A stretch of 46,327 nt of DNA, taken from positions 1 through 46,327 of the forward strand of contig JBBIII010000012.1 in assembly GCA_037446575.1 (NCBI GenBank), read 5' to 3'. The stretch's first letter is position 1; every line of letters begins with the position of its first letter. The stretch comes from JBBIII01 sp037446575. GTDB lineage: Bacteria; Bacteroidota; Ignavibacteria; UBA10030. The notes below the pieces were generated by a model. It was given only the letters and a program-made list of their open reading frames with translations, had not been told where the DNA came from and searched no databases. The position numbers and the translations under genes were made by a program. Shown here piece by piece: positions 34,866-43,912 of the stretch.

Positions 34866-35713
34866 TCCTCAATGGTTCTCAATCTAAGCGCATCTGTTAC
34901 CATAGCAACGCGTTTAATTTCCTTTACATCGTGAACGCGGACTATATTTGCTCCATTCAAAATCGAAGCTGTTACAATCGCCGCGGTCCCTTCTAAGCGT
35001 TCATTTGGCGGCAAGTCTAATATGGTTCCTATAAATGATTTTCGAGATGCACCAATTAGAATTGGACATTCGAGTTCAACAAAAGATTTTAACTCTCTTA
35101 TCAGTTGTAAATTATGTTCTAATTTCTTTCCAAAACCAATTCCCGGGTCTATTATTATTTGATTTATTCCTGATAGTTTCGTCTTTTCTACCCGATCCTT
35201 AAGAAAATCTTTTACTTCTCTTGTTACATTTTCATAAGAAGGATTTACTTGCATAGTTTTTGGTTTGTCTTTTATGTGCATCAAAATAACGCCTGCGTTG
35301 TATTTAGCGACGATATCTGGCATTTGTTCATCAAATGTCATAGCGCTTATATCATTCACAATTACAGCGCCTGCCTGCAATGCCTTTTCCGCAACTGACG
35401 CTTTATACGTGTCTATTGAAATTGGGATGCTAATTTTTTTTGAAAGCGCTTCTATAATAGGAACAACTCTTTTTATTTCTTCATCGGCAGAAATCGATTC
35501 TGAACCGGGCCTTGTTGATTCACCGCCTATATCTATAAAATCCGCGCCTTCTTCCGCTATTTTTATTCCTTGTTCAATTGCTTTGTTCGTCTCATAAAAC
35601 TTTCCGCCATCTGAAAATGAGTCGGGCGTTACATTTAAAATTCCCATAATATAAGTGCGTGAATTCAAATCATATTCAAACTTGCCAAACCGATATTTAA
35701 AATTTTTCTTCAT
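34862..35713 (-). CDS. folP: Dihydropteroate synthase
   Basis: FolP joins p-aminobenzoate to dihydropterin pyrophosphate in folate synthesis. Signature motifs are MGILNVTPDSFSDGGKF near residue 24, DIGGESTRPGS, ISIDTYKASVAEKAL and DPGIGFGKKLEHNLQL. All positions that form the sulfonamide-binding loops appear standard. The length is 283 aa. It overlaps the peptidase and glycosyltransferase genes by 4 bases each. Confidence 0.95.
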   Translation of the reverse strand: MKKNFKYRFGKFEYDLNSRTYIMGILNVTPDSFSDGGKFYETNKAIEQGIKIAEEGADFIDIGGESTRPGSESISADEEIKRVVPIIEALSKKISIPISIDTYKASVAEKALQAGAVIVNDISAMTFDEQMPDIVAKYNAGVILMHIKDKPKTMQVNPSYENVTREVKDFLKDRVEKTKLSGINQIIIDPGIGFGKKLEHNLQLIRELKSFVELECPILIGASRKSFIGTILDLPPNERLEGTAAIVTASILNGANIVRVHDVKEIKRVAMVTDALRLRTIEE

Positions 35714-37158
35714 TCTTTTTGTAAAATTAGTCTAATTAAAGCGATGCCGACAGCTTTAACTCCCCAAACCATATTTGCTGGTTCTTTATCTGTTGTTAAA
35801 GCCGGAAAATCTAACGAAGAATGATAGTAAGGTGAATAATCGATTGAAACAGAATCGGGATGCCCTTTCCATGCTTTTGATAACCAGCCCCTGCTTTGCA
35901 ATAGCGTTCTGGGTTCATTCCAAGCCGTTGTAAATATAGTGATTGATGGAATTTTTACCGATGGTAAATCTAATTGATTAAGATATCGGGGTAAAAATAC
36001 AATCGCATCTGTTCCGCCTTGTGAAGGCGTTGTAGTTGCTTCGCACCAAAATCCTTTCTTATCAACGTACTCTTCGCCAATTTTCTCAAAAAGTCTCAAC
36101 AATTCACGGTTGTGTTTTATATCGTTCCCTTCAAAGTATAAACAATCGCGAGTTTTTCCAAATCCGATTTCATCAAAGTTGATTACAGCTTTAATTTTAT
36201 CCAAATGCATGGAATTTTTTTTAACATAATTTTCTGTCGAAAAATATTCGCTTCCCCAAACTATGAATTTAATGCTGTATTTTGGAATTATACTTTTATC
36301 CCTATCAATCAATGATTTCATTAATCGTGCAACCTCTAAAACTCCCGCTACCCCTGAAGCGTTATCATCGGCGCCTGGGCCGCCTGAATCAGAATCTCCA
36401 TGCGCGCATACAATATAATAATCATCACTTCTACCCTCTAAGCTTGCAACTACTGTCAGTGGATTACCACTTCTTATTGTTGTCGATGTTGAGTATTGTA
36501 TTATTATTGTGACTTTTTTTTGAAGTTCTTCTTTTAATATTGCGCCGGCATAGTTCGAGATGTTGAATACCGGAATTTTATTTTTATCAGTTGCTTTCAA
36601 ATTTGTTATCATCGCCCAATCTGAATACGAAGCGCTGTTTTTTGCCGTATAATTAATAATGCAACATGCGCCAGCATTGCTCAATTCTGCATAGAGTTCC
36701 TCGTCTGCAGGATTTTCTAATAATACAATTTTACCTTGAATTAAGTCTTCATCTATATCTTCTGTCGCATCTAAAAAAATTAATTGCGCTGTATTTAACT
36801 CTGCCGAGGGCGAATAATTTGCAAGCCACTCGCGCTTTATCAGGCCGTGCAATCGGTTCGGCTCTAATATTTTTATTTGCCAATTGTTGTATGTGTAAGT
36901 TAATTTTTCTGGGTCAACTATTGTTTCCGGCTTGTAACCATAATTCTTAAATTTCTCAATAACTAATTTTGCCGCCCTTTCTCCAGATATTGTTCCGCCT
37001 AACCGATGTCCGCATTTTACTAATTCGCGTACATTCTGTTGCAACCGCTTTTGAGATACTTGTATAATAAACTTCGATTCAAGAACGCTTTGAGATAATA
37101 ATTCGTTAGAATAAAAGATTATGAGAAGATAGGCTAATACTCTGCTTATAAAAATCAT
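35710..37158 (-). CDS. Exported M28-family metallopeptidase-like protein
   Basis: A 482-residue secreted protein with an N-terminal signal (about 1-20), a PA domain (about 130-225) and an M28 aminopeptidase domain. Family metal ligands H253 (CAHGDSDSGG), D264 (PGADDNASG), D329 (INFDEIGF) and H446 (YYHSSLDF) are present. In active M28 enzymes two adjacent glutamates (EE) supply the general base and a zinc ligand. Here the site reads GSEYF, so E304 remains but the second Glu is replaced by Tyr. It may have altered metal binding or be inactive, or the alignment may be off by one. It is the first gene of a string with folP, GT2 and pcm. Confidence 0.82.
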   Translation of the reverse strand: MIFISRVLAYLLIIFYSNELLSQSVLESKFIIQVSQKRLQQNVRELVKCGHRLGGTISGERAAKLVIEKFKNYGYKPETIVDPEKLTYTYNNWQIKILEPNRLHGLIKREWLANYSPSAELNTAQLIFLDATEDIDEDLIQGKIVLLENPADEELYAELSNAGACCIINYTAKNSASYSDWAMITNLKATDKNKIPVFNISNYAGAILKEELQKKVTIIIQYSTSTTIRSGNPLTVVASLEGRSDDYYIVCAHGDSDSGGPGADDNASGVAGVLEVARLMKSLIDRDKSIIPKYSIKFIVWGSEYFSTENYVKKNSMHLDKIKAVINFDEIGFGKTRDCLYFEGNDIKHNRELLRLFEKIGEEYVDKKGFWCEATTTPSQGGTDAIVFLPRYLNQLDLPSVKIPSITIFTTAWNEPRTLLQSRGWLSKAWKGHPDSVSIDYSPYYHSSLDFPALTTDKEPANMVWGVKAVGIALIRLILQKE

Positions 37159-37230
37159 TCAGAAGTGTCCATTTGTTTTCAGATCATCAATACTGCATTT
37201 TAAAAATAAATAATTCTTAGGAGATGAGCA

Positions 37231-37305
37231 ATGAAAGCAAAATTTTACCATAATCGTTTGAAGATCATCATGTTTTGTGCATTGAACACAGCGGCTTATA
37301 AGTAA
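37231..37305 (+). CDS. Candidate small ORF (24 residues)
   Basis: A 24-codon ORF (ATG at 37231, TAA at 37303-37305) in the spacer between two minus-strand genes. AGGAG sits 7 bases before the ATG, a nearly ideal ribosome site, which is why I list it. The product is basic at the start (MKAKFYHNRLK) then hydrophobic (IIMFCALNTAA), like a truncated signal or membrane segment. It could be a real microprotein or the surviving 5' end of a lost gene. No promoter of the local type lies upstream. Confidence 0.3.
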   Translation: MKAKFYHNRLKIIMFCALNTAAYK

Positions 37306-37332
37306 ATAACAAATCAATCAGATATTAAAATA

Positions 37333-38241
37333 TTATTTTATAGTTTCTATCGCTATTTCAGTTTCGAGAACAAAGTATGTTTCAGGATGCAGAGTAACAA
37401 CATCCGCATAAGCATTTGCCGCTTCGATACAGACCATTTTCTTATATCCATCTTCGGGCATATCGGATAATTTTTTTGTCGTTTCAATCCAAGGATTCCA
37501 AACAATAGTTGTTTTACTTCCTCTTTTACCGACACGAATTTTTCTGCAAAACACAGGGTCTTCAATTATACATTCCGATGTTGTATCCACATAACGACGA
37601 TTTTCTTCTTTTGTAATTCGAAGAACGTCTTCATTTTGATTTATCAACGCTTTGCCTTCTATCCCGTCATAATATCTTGCATTTTTTAGACCAAAAATTT
37701 TAATTTTTTCTATATCGCCAACATTAAAATATGAATGCAACGCATCGGTATATGTAATTTGTTCTGTGCCAGTATTATTGCAACTTAATTGCACTTTCAG
37801 CGACTGACGGAGAGTTACAGTTAGTTCTGCAAGAAACGAAAATTGCCATAACGCCCTTGTTGTTTCATCGTCCTGAAATTTTAATTTTATTTGTAAACTG
37901 CCATCAATTAATTCGCTGGTTTCGACAATTTCCCATAATTTAAGTCGAGCAAAACCGTGCATAGGTTTTTGAGAATCTGAAATATGCGGACCAAACCAGG
38001 GAAAACATACAGGAATTCCTCCTCTTATTGCTTTACCCTCTTCAAAAAAACTGCGCTCGCTCAACCATAAAACTTCTAATTGACCTTTTGGTTGATAGCT
38101 TAATACTTGCGCGCCGTAAAGCGATAATTCAACTTTCCCAAAATCATTTTTTATTATTGCAACTGGCAAGCCGCCTCTACCAAGCATAAATTCTATTTTA
38201 TCTTCTATCTTGTATTTTTGATTGAGATATGTAACATCCAT
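37333..38241 (-). CDS. D-hexose-6-phosphate mutarotase (YeaD family)
   Basis: An aldose-1-epimerase-fold enzyme of 302 aa that interconverts anomers of hexose-6-phosphates. Family features are LSLYGAQVLSYQP, RGGIPVCFPWFGPH, PMHGFARLKLWEI, DALHSYFNVGD, and the late E in CIEAANAYA. It starts 18 bases after the aldo/keto reductase gene and should be co-transcribed with it. Confidence 0.88.
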   Translation of the reverse strand: MDVTYLNQKYKIEDKIEFMLGRGGLPVAIIKNDFGKVELSLYGAQVLSYQPKGQLEVLWLSERSFFEEGKAIRGGIPVCFPWFGPHISDSQKPMHGFARLKLWEIVETSELIDGSLQIKLKFQDDETTRALWQFSFLAELTVTLRQSLKVQLSCNNTGTEQITYTDALHSYFNVGDIEKIKIFGLKNARYYDGIEGKALINQNEDVLRITKEENRRYVDTTSECIIEDPVFCRKIRVGKRGSKTTIVWNPWIETTKKLSDMPEDGYKKMVCIEAANAYADVVTLHPETYFVLETEIAIETIK

Positions 38242-38259
38242 AATGACGTTTCCCTTTTT

Positions 38260-39093
38260 TTAAAAGTTAAAATTATCCGGATCTGCTCCAATTCTTTCAT
38301 TTCTATCTAACCGACCTATCGCTTCCATATCTTCCTTCGAAATTTCAAAATCGAAAATTTGCGAATTGGATAAAATTCTTTTTTTACGCTCTGATTTTGG
38401 AATTGTAACAATCCCTTTTTGCAAGTTCCATCTTAATACCAACTGTGCAATATCCTTGTCGTATTTTTTTGCAATAATATTCAATTCTGAGATATTAAAT
38501 ATTTTACCTTGCATTAATGGACTCCAAGCTTCGTATTGAATTTGATGCGAATTGCAAAAATCTATTAAACTTTGCTGTACAAGTCGCGGATGAAACTCCA
38601 TTTGATTTACCATTGGAATTTCTCTGCAGTCCGATATCAAATTTTCAAGATGGCGCTGTAAGAAATTGCTTACACCAATGGCGCGCGCTTTCCCTTCTGC
38701 ATAAATACGTTCAAGCGCTTTCCAAGTCTCCTTATATTTTCCCTTAACAGGCCAATGGATAAGATAAAGATCAAGATAGTCGAAACCTAAACGCTTTAGA
38801 CTATCATCAAACGCGCGTAATGTTTGTTCGTAGCCTTGGTCAGAATTCCACACCTTGCTTGTAACAAAAATTTCTTTCCGTGGAATCCCGCTCTCTAATA
38901 ATCCTTTGCCTACGCTACGCTCATTTCCATAGAGAGACGCAGTATCGATGTGTCGATAGCCATGTTCAAGTGCGAAAGTTACCACCTCCTCTGCCTCTTT
39001 ACTTTCTCGTAATTGAAACATTCCCAATCCAAAATAAGGCATCTGAACGCCATTACGCAATTCTACAGTTCCATTTAAATCAGAAATCTTCAT
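38260..39093 (-). CDS. Aldo/keto reductase
   Basis: An NADPH-dependent oxidoreductase of the AKR family, 277 aa. It shows GLGMFQL, HIDTASLYGNERSVGKGL (catalytic Asp and Tyr), FVTSKVWNSDQGYEQTLRAF (catalytic Lys), LDLYLIHWPV (catalytic His) and VNQMEFHP. It is closest to the 2,5-diketo-gluconate/methylglyoxal reductase type. I use the ATG at 39093: GGAG lies 7 bases upstream and its promoter (39133-39161) falls inside the longer frame to 39216, which excludes that extension. It forms a two-gene unit with the mutarotase, suggesting sugar or aldehyde handling. Confidence 0.9.
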   Translation of the reverse strand: MKISDLNGTVELRNGVQMPYFGLGMFQLRESKEAEEVVTFALEHGYRHIDTASLYGNERSVGKGLLESGIPRKEIFVTSKVWNSDQGYEQTLRAFDDSLKRLGFDYLDLYLIHWPVKGKYKETWKALERIYAEGKARAIGVSNFLQRHLENLISDCREIPMVNQMEFHPRLVQQSLIDFCNSHQIQYEAWSPLMQGKIFNISELNIIAKKYDKDIAQLVLRWNLQKGIVTIPKSERKKRILSNSQIFDFEISKEDMEAIGRLDRNERIGADPDNFNF

Positions 39094-39100
39094 ATAAACT

Positions 39101-39104
39101 CTCC
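39101..39104 (-). promoter_or_regulatory. Ribosome binding site deciding the aldo/keto reductase start
   Basis: GGAG, 7 bases before the ATG at 39093; the competing upstream ATG at 39216 lies before the promoter. Confidence 0.65.
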
Positions 39105-39132
39105 AAAAAAATTCTTCAAATAAACTTTTGAA

Positions 39133-39161
39133 AATATACAAGTGCAATAAGTAACAAGCAA
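39133..39161 (-). promoter_or_regulatory. Promoter of the aldo/keto reductase-mutarotase unit
   Basis: On the minus strand, TTGCTT (39156-39161), a 17-base spacer and TATATT (39133-39138), 39 bases before the ATG. Confidence 0.6.
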
Positions 39162-39260
39162 CTTTTTGAAAAAAATGATTTTTTATTATAGCGGAAAACA
39201 TAAAGCGAGATTTCATCCATTGTTCAAATCAGACCTGATTCAAACGTCACACATTAATTC

Positions 39261-39315
39261 CGTAGATGTTTAACACTTACTATAAGATTAACTTTGTTTG
39301 TATCTGACATCTACG
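39261..39315. repeat. Inverted repeat upstream of tRNA-Leu
   Basis: CGTAGATGT (39261-39269) and ACATCTACG (39307-39315) are perfectly complementary, 37 bases apart. They lie between the divergent aldo/keto reductase promoter and the tRNA-Leu promoter, and could be an operator pair or a remnant. Confidence 0.4.
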
Positions 39316-39341
39316 TAAGAAAAAATTTGGAGTAAAAAATC

Positions 39342-39370
39342 TTGTTTAGTTCATCATTCCTTAATATATT
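39342..39370 (+). promoter_or_regulatory. Promoter of tRNA-Leu
   Basis: TTGTTT (39342-39347), a 17-base spacer, and TATATT (39365-39370), ending 14 bases before the tRNA 5' end. Confidence 0.65.
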
Positions 39371-39384
39371 AATACAGCAAACTT

Positions 39385-39470
39385 GCCGAAGTGGCGGAAT
39401 TGGTAGACGCGCTGGACTCAAAATCCAGTTTGGCTCAAACCGAGTGGGGGTTCGAGTCCCCCCTTCGGCA
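39385..39470 (+). tRNA. tRNA-Leu (CAA)
   Basis: Acceptor GCCGAAG/CTTCGGC with discriminator A. The anticodon stem CTGGA/TCCAG holds loop CTCAAAA, giving anticodon CAA (reads TTG). A long variable arm (GGCTCAAACCGAG) is typical for Leu, and the T arm GGGGGTTCGAGTCCCCC is perfect. Length is 86 bases, with no encoded CCA. Confidence 0.96.
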
Positions 39471-39558
39471 CATATCAACCCATAATTGCATGTTTATTAG
39501 AATTTGAGGATGTGTATGTGAAATTGAGACAATTTAATACTTAACGCTTCCTCAAATA

Positions 39559-42500
39559 ATGAAGTATTCGTATCTAATTTTTCTCCTTTTATTTTCAGCG
39601 CATCAAACATCTGCGCAAACACATTCTACAACTTCCAACTTCGGATTGTTCACTAATAATTTTTTACTGAAAAGCGCCGATACTTTGTATCAACTGCCTA
39701 AGGCATTTATAATGGAAAATAGCGAACAATTATGTATTGACTCGGTGTTCCATCTAAAAAAAAATAAAGATTATCTCATCGACTATCGTAATGGGAAAAT
39801 TTTTATTTTGCAAAGTTGCTTAAGCCGATTTTCATCCGATTCAATGCCTCATGTTCTTAGTGTAAATTATCGAGTTCTTCCCATTAACTTAAAAAACGAA
39901 TATTCACTGCGTAATATAGAAATTAGACGAGATTCTGCAGGCGATAAAAGAGCTATAATATCCACAACGCAATCTTCCTTGTTTTCAGACGATTTTTTCG
40001 GTTCTGGACTTCAAAAAAGCGGATCAATTGTAAGAGGTTTTTCAATCGGATCAAATAGAGACCTTACGTTGAATTCCGGATTTAGAATGCAGTTAGCCGG
40101 CAGACTTGCACAAGATGTTGATGTAACCGCAGCTTTAACTGATGAAAATTCTCCTATCCAACCCGAAGGAACAACGCAAACTCTGCGCGAAGTTGATAAA
40201 GTCTTTGTCGAAGTCAAGCATCCTAATTATACAGCAACTTTAGGAGATTTTAATTTACAAATTGATAAAAGCGAAGGGGGAGAATTTGGCAGAATTAATC
40301 GCAAGTTGCAGGGAGCAAGAGGTATCGCTTCGTTCAACCAGATTGCTGGTTCTGTTATTAACAGTTCTGTCTCGATAACAGGCGCAACTACAAGAGGCAA
40401 GTTTAATACAAATCAGTTTCATGGAATTGAAAACATGCAAGGTCCTTACAGACTAACCGGAAAAAACGGTGAAACTCGTTTAATAATAATCGCAGGTAGC
40501 GAGCGTGTTTATTTGAACGGGGAATTAATGACACGCGGCGAAACTAATGACTATATAATAGATTATTCAGGCGGAGAAGTTACTTTTTCGAGCCGCCGCT
40601 TAATTACTAATGCCTCTCGGATTACAATAGACTTTGAATATACAGATCAACAGTATGTGCGGAATTTTATTGGCGGCAGTTTGCAAGCTTCGGCAGATTT
40701 TTTTAAAACTAATTTTTCTTATATGCAAGAAGCTGACGACCCCGATTCACCAATCGAAATATCAATAGATGATTCTGTGCGCGCAATACTGCGGCATGCG
40801 GGAACAGACCGGATGAAAGCTTCGATATCAGGCGCGGTAAAAGTTGAAAATGGAAAAGGATTGTATAAGATAATAGACACAGTTTTATCGAATGGAAAAA
40901 ATTATTCTATACTTATTTATGCTCCGAGCGATCCGCAGGCAAATTATTTAGCTCAATTTTCTCCTGTTGATCGCGTGCCTCAAGATTCAGTTGGTTATAG
41001 TAGAATTGGCGCCGGGCAGTTTAAGTTCGCTGGACTTGGCAAAGGAAATTATCTTCCACTGCAATTTTTGCCAATGCCCCAGAAACATCAAGTGTTCGAT
41101 GTAAATAGCGAAGTTAAGATAAGCAATGATCTTTCTTTTTATGGAGAATATGCCGCAAGTAAATTTGAACGCAACAGATTTGCAAATCAAAAACATAATA
41201 TCTCAAATGGAGGTGCGTTCATATTAAAGGCAGTCTATAATCCAAAGAATTTTAAAATCGGCGGTGCGAATTTTGGCGAAATTGATTTACGCATTTCTGA
41301 GCGTTATGTAGATAAAAGATTTTTATCGTTAGATAGAACTAATGAAGTTGAATTTAACCGTAAATGGGATTTGACCGAAACCTCTTCGGCAGATGAAGAA
41401 ATTCAAGAACTATCACTCGGCTATAAACCGACAAATTCTATAAATGGTTTAGCGTCTTTTGGTTCATTAAATAGGTTTGGCGAGTTTCGCTCAGCACGAA
41501 CTCAATTCGATTTTGATATTGCTCTTTCAAATTTACCCGCAGTAAAATATCGAATCGAAAAAATCAATGCATCTAATAATATATTACGGAATGAGTCAAA
41601 TTGGATCCGTCAGTTAGGCGTTGCTGAATATGAATATTCAAAATGGAAATCTGCGCTTCGTCTTGAAACAGAAGAAAGACTTGCTAAACCAACGGGCAAT
41701 GATACATTACAAAACGGAAGTTTTTATTTTATCGAAATTGCTCCACGAATTACTACTCCCGAATATTTGAAAATGACCGCGTCGGCGGAATTACAATTTA
41801 GAACCGAAGATAGCGTTTATTTAGGTTCTTTAAAGACCGCTTCAAAGTCGATGACTCAAAATTATAATTGGCAATTAAACGATTACCAGTTGATTGTCAG
41901 TTCGCTTACATTAAGCATAAGGAACGTCATATTTTCAGATGATTTTAAACAAAGAGGAAACCTCAATACAAACGCCGTTTTAGTGCGGTCGCAAACTCGA
42001 TATACGCCGTTAAAGAGAGCGATAGAAACAGATGTTTATTACGAATTCTCTAATCAGCGCTCTGCTCGTTTAGAAAGAATATTTATCAGGGTAATTAAAG
42101 GAAGTGGAAACTATAAATATGCTGGAGATAGAAACCATAATGGAATTGCAGATGATGGTGATTTCGAGTTAACGCGTTTCGATGGAGATTATATTTCTCT
42201 TTATTTGCCAAGCGATCAGTTGTATCCGATAGCGGATCTTAAATCGAGTCTACGTCTTCGTCTCCAGCCGGTTCGTTTAATATCAGCGACCTCAAATTGG
42301 CTTAACAAAGTTGTGCGCGCAATTTCAACTGAAACTTATTTTAGAATCGATGAAAAGAGTAATGAGAGCGATCCGAAGCAAATTTATCTGCTTAATTTCC
42401 GCAAATTTTTAAATGAGCGCACTACAATAGCTGGTTCGCAGTTGTTCACACAGGATTTGTTTTTATTTGAGAACAGTCCCGATTTATCGTTTCGGTTTCG

Positions 42501-43074
42501 TTATAGTCAACGGAAGGGATTAATGCAATTTGTTTCAGCGCTTGAGAGAAGTTATATAAAAGAAAGATCTATAAGAGTGCGCTCCCAGCTTGTCCGCGAA
42601 ATTGCTAATCAAACAGACTATATTAATAAACAAGATAAAGTAATGTCATCTACGCACTCTTTTAGAAACAGAGATTTGAATTCAAACGCTTTAATTTCAG
42701 ATTTTTCTTATCGCCCTTTTTCGGATTGGGAAGTGGGTTTCAATTTTGGTTTTACCGAAATCGATAATTTATTTTTTGTTAAAAAAGAAACGGCTAATAT
42801 TAATGAGCAAGGAATTAGAGTTATAAAATCATTTCCGGGGATAGGGCAATTACGCTCCGAAATTAAAAGAGAAGAAGTAATATTAAAAAATGTCGTTAAC
42901 CTAATTTATGAAATGACATCAGGCAGATCACACGGAAATAATTTTCTGTGGCAATTAAATTTCGACTATAGAATTACAGCTAATCTGCAATTATCTATAA
43001 ACTATAATGGAAGGACCGAAGCAGGACGCGAATCGATTCACTATGCGCGCATGGAAGCAAGAGCATTTTTCTAA
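39559..43074 (+). CDS. Large exported protein, probable outer-membrane beta-barrel, function unknown
   Basis: The 1171-residue protein has a signal peptide of about 20 residues (SYLIFLLLFSAHQTSAQ). Residues about 40-130 hold an unusual repeated layout (KDYLIDYRNGKIFIL), echoed at about 335 (NDYIIDYSGGEVTF then ITIDFEYTDQ). A Gly-rich block at about 150-215 (SGSIVRGFSIGSNRDLTL, VTAALTDENSPIQPEG) resembles, from memory, export-associated envelope proteins of Chlorobi/Ignavibacteria. From about 500 to the end the sequence alternates aromatic and polar residues and finishes in Phe (EARAFF), as expected for a beta-barrel inserted by the Bam machinery. A calcium-type loop (DRNHNGIADDGDF) is at about 855. 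It is much shorter than SprA, and I cannot name the family. Confidence 0.65.
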   Translation: MKYSYLIFLLLFSAHQTSAQTHSTTSNFGLFTNNFLLKSADTLYQLPKAFIMENSEQLCIDSVFHLKKNKDYLIDYRNGKIFILQSCLSRFSSDSMPHVLSVNYRVLPINLKNEYSLRNIEIRRDSAGDKRAIISTTQSSLFSDDFFGSGLQKSGSIVRGFSIGSNRDLTLNSGFRMQLAGRLAQDVDVTAALTDENSPIQPEGTTQTLREVDKVFVEVKHPNYTATLGDFNLQIDKSEGGEFGRINRKLQGARGIASFNQIAGSVINSSVSITGATTRGKFNTNQFHGIENMQGPYRLTGKNGETRLIIIAGSERVYLNGELMTRGETNDYIIDYSGGEVTFSSRRLITNASRITIDFEYTDQQYVRNFIGGSLQASADFFKTNFSYMQEADDPDSPIEISIDDSVRAILRHAGTDRMKASISGAVKVENGKGLYKIIDTVLSNGKNYSILIYAPSDPQANYLAQFSPVDRVPQDSVGYSRIGAGQFKFAGLGKGNYLPLQFLPMPQKHQVFDVNSEVKISNDLSFYGEYAASKFERNRFANQKHNISNGGAFILKAVYNPKNFKIGGANFGEIDLRISERYVDKRFLSLDRTNEVEFNRKWDLTETSSADEEIQELSLGYKPTNSINGLASFGSLNRFGEFRSARTQFDFDIALSNLPAVKYRIEKINASNNILRNESNWIRQLGVAEYEYSKWKSALRLETEERLAKPTGNDTLQNGSFYFIEIAPRITTPEYLKMTASAELQFRTEDSVYLGSLKTASKSMTQNYNWQLNDYQLIVSSLTLSIRNVIFSDDFKQRGNLNTNAVLVRSQTRYTPLKRAIETDVYYEFSNQRSARLERIFIRVIKGSGNYKYAGDRNHNGIADDGDFELTRFDGDYISLYLPSDQLYPIADLKSSLRLRLQPVRLISATSNWLNKVVRAISTETYFRIDEKSNESDPKQIYLLNFRKFLNERTTIAGSQLFTQDLFLFENSPDLSFRFRYSQRKGLMQFVSALERSYIKERSIRVRSQLVREIANQTDYINKQDKVMSSTHSFRNRDLNSNALISDFSYRPFSDWEVGFNFGFTEIDNLFFVKKETANINEQGIRVIKSFPGIGQLRSEIKREEVILKNVVNLIYEMTSGRSHGNNFLWQLNFDYRITANLQLSINYNGRTEAGRESIHYARMEARAFF

Positions 43075-43123
43075 ATCTTGTCAAGAAAATATATTTAATA
43101 TTTTTTAAACCTTATTAACACAC

Positions 43124-43152
43124 TTGCCTTTAAATTCCCTTTTAGTTATACT
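43124..43152 (+). promoter_or_regulatory. Candidate promoter of ogt
   Basis: TTGCCT (43124-43129), a 17-base spacer and TATACT (43147-43152), about 92 bases before the ogt ATG. Confidence 0.45.
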
Positions 43153-43244
43153 TTTTTCGGCTAGTTAATCGCTCGGTCGTTGTTTTCTATTTAAAGAAAT
43201 AGCAAAGGCAAAAATAAAATTAGGGATTATTTTGAGTACTAATT

Positions 43245-43754
43245 ATGGAAAAGATTTATTATACGTCATTTAATTCTAAAATTGGTTCAATTCATATCGC
43301 GTCATCAAAGGAGGGTGTTTGCAAGATTAGTATCCCCGGGCAGAATAAAAAAGAATTTTTCTTGTGGCTCCATAAAAATTTGAATGGCGCTGAGTTAATT
43401 GAATCAGCTTCAAAGAATCGCCAGATAATTGATGAGTTGAATAGATATTTTGACAGACGATTAGTAAAATTCAGGAGCCGGTTGAATCCGATCGGGACTG
43501 AATTTCAACGAACAGTATGGGCTGAATTAAAAAAAATTCGTTATGGAAAAACTACAACTTACAAGGAAATAGCAAATAAAATTGGGATGCAAAACGGATT
43601 CCAAGCTGTTGGTAAAGCAAATAGCACTAATCCATTACCGATTCTTGTTCCGTGTCATCGAGTTATTGGCTCAAATTCGAAGCTTGTTGGTTATGCGGCT
43701 GGAATAAAAACAAAAGAATTTCTGCTTCGTTTAGAAGGCGCTCTCCCGTTATAA
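43245..43754 (+). CDS. ogt: Methylated-DNA-protein cysteine methyltransferase
   Basis: A single-use DNA repair protein that moves alkyl groups from O6-alkylguanine to its own Cys. The acceptor is C137 in NPLPILVPCHRVIGS. An upstream helix-turn-helix segment reads GTEFQRTVWAELKKIRYGKT. The Arg that normally extrudes the damaged base (the R of RAVG) is Gln here: Q120 in FQAVGKANS. The length of 169 aa is normal. It lies between the large envelope protein gene and pcrA, and appears to have its own promoter. Confidence 0.92.
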   Translation: MEKIYYTSFNSKIGSIHIASSKEGVCKISIPGQNKKEFFLWLHKNLNGAELIESASKNRQIIDELNRYFDRRLVKFRSRLNPIGTEFQRTVWAELKKIRYGKTTTYKEIANKIGMQNGFQAVGKANSTNPLPILVPCHRVIGSNSKLVGYAAGIKTKEFLLRLEGALPL

Positions 43755-43912
43755 AATAATTTCCCATATCTAATAGATAGTTTTTTTCTAAAAAGGTTTT
43801 TTTTCTTTTCCAAACATTCATCCTTTAAATTATTTTTATTTGATTTGTAAAATAAATTATTTCTCAGCAAATCATGTATTAAGAGTTGTCTTTATAGTAA
43901 ATAATAGGCAAT

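Noticed and set aside
39094..39216. N-terminal extension of the aldo/keto reductase
   Set aside because: A good ribosome site precedes ATG 39093 and the TTGCTT-17-TATATT promoter lies inside the extension.
39385..39470. tRNA-Leu as an integration site
   Set aside because: No integrase gene nearby and no copy of the tRNA 3' end was noticed in the window.
43770..43792. Possible terminator after ogt (weak ATCTA/TAGAT stem before T7)
   Set aside because: The stem is only five AT-rich pairs with a one-base loop, too weak to list as a terminator.
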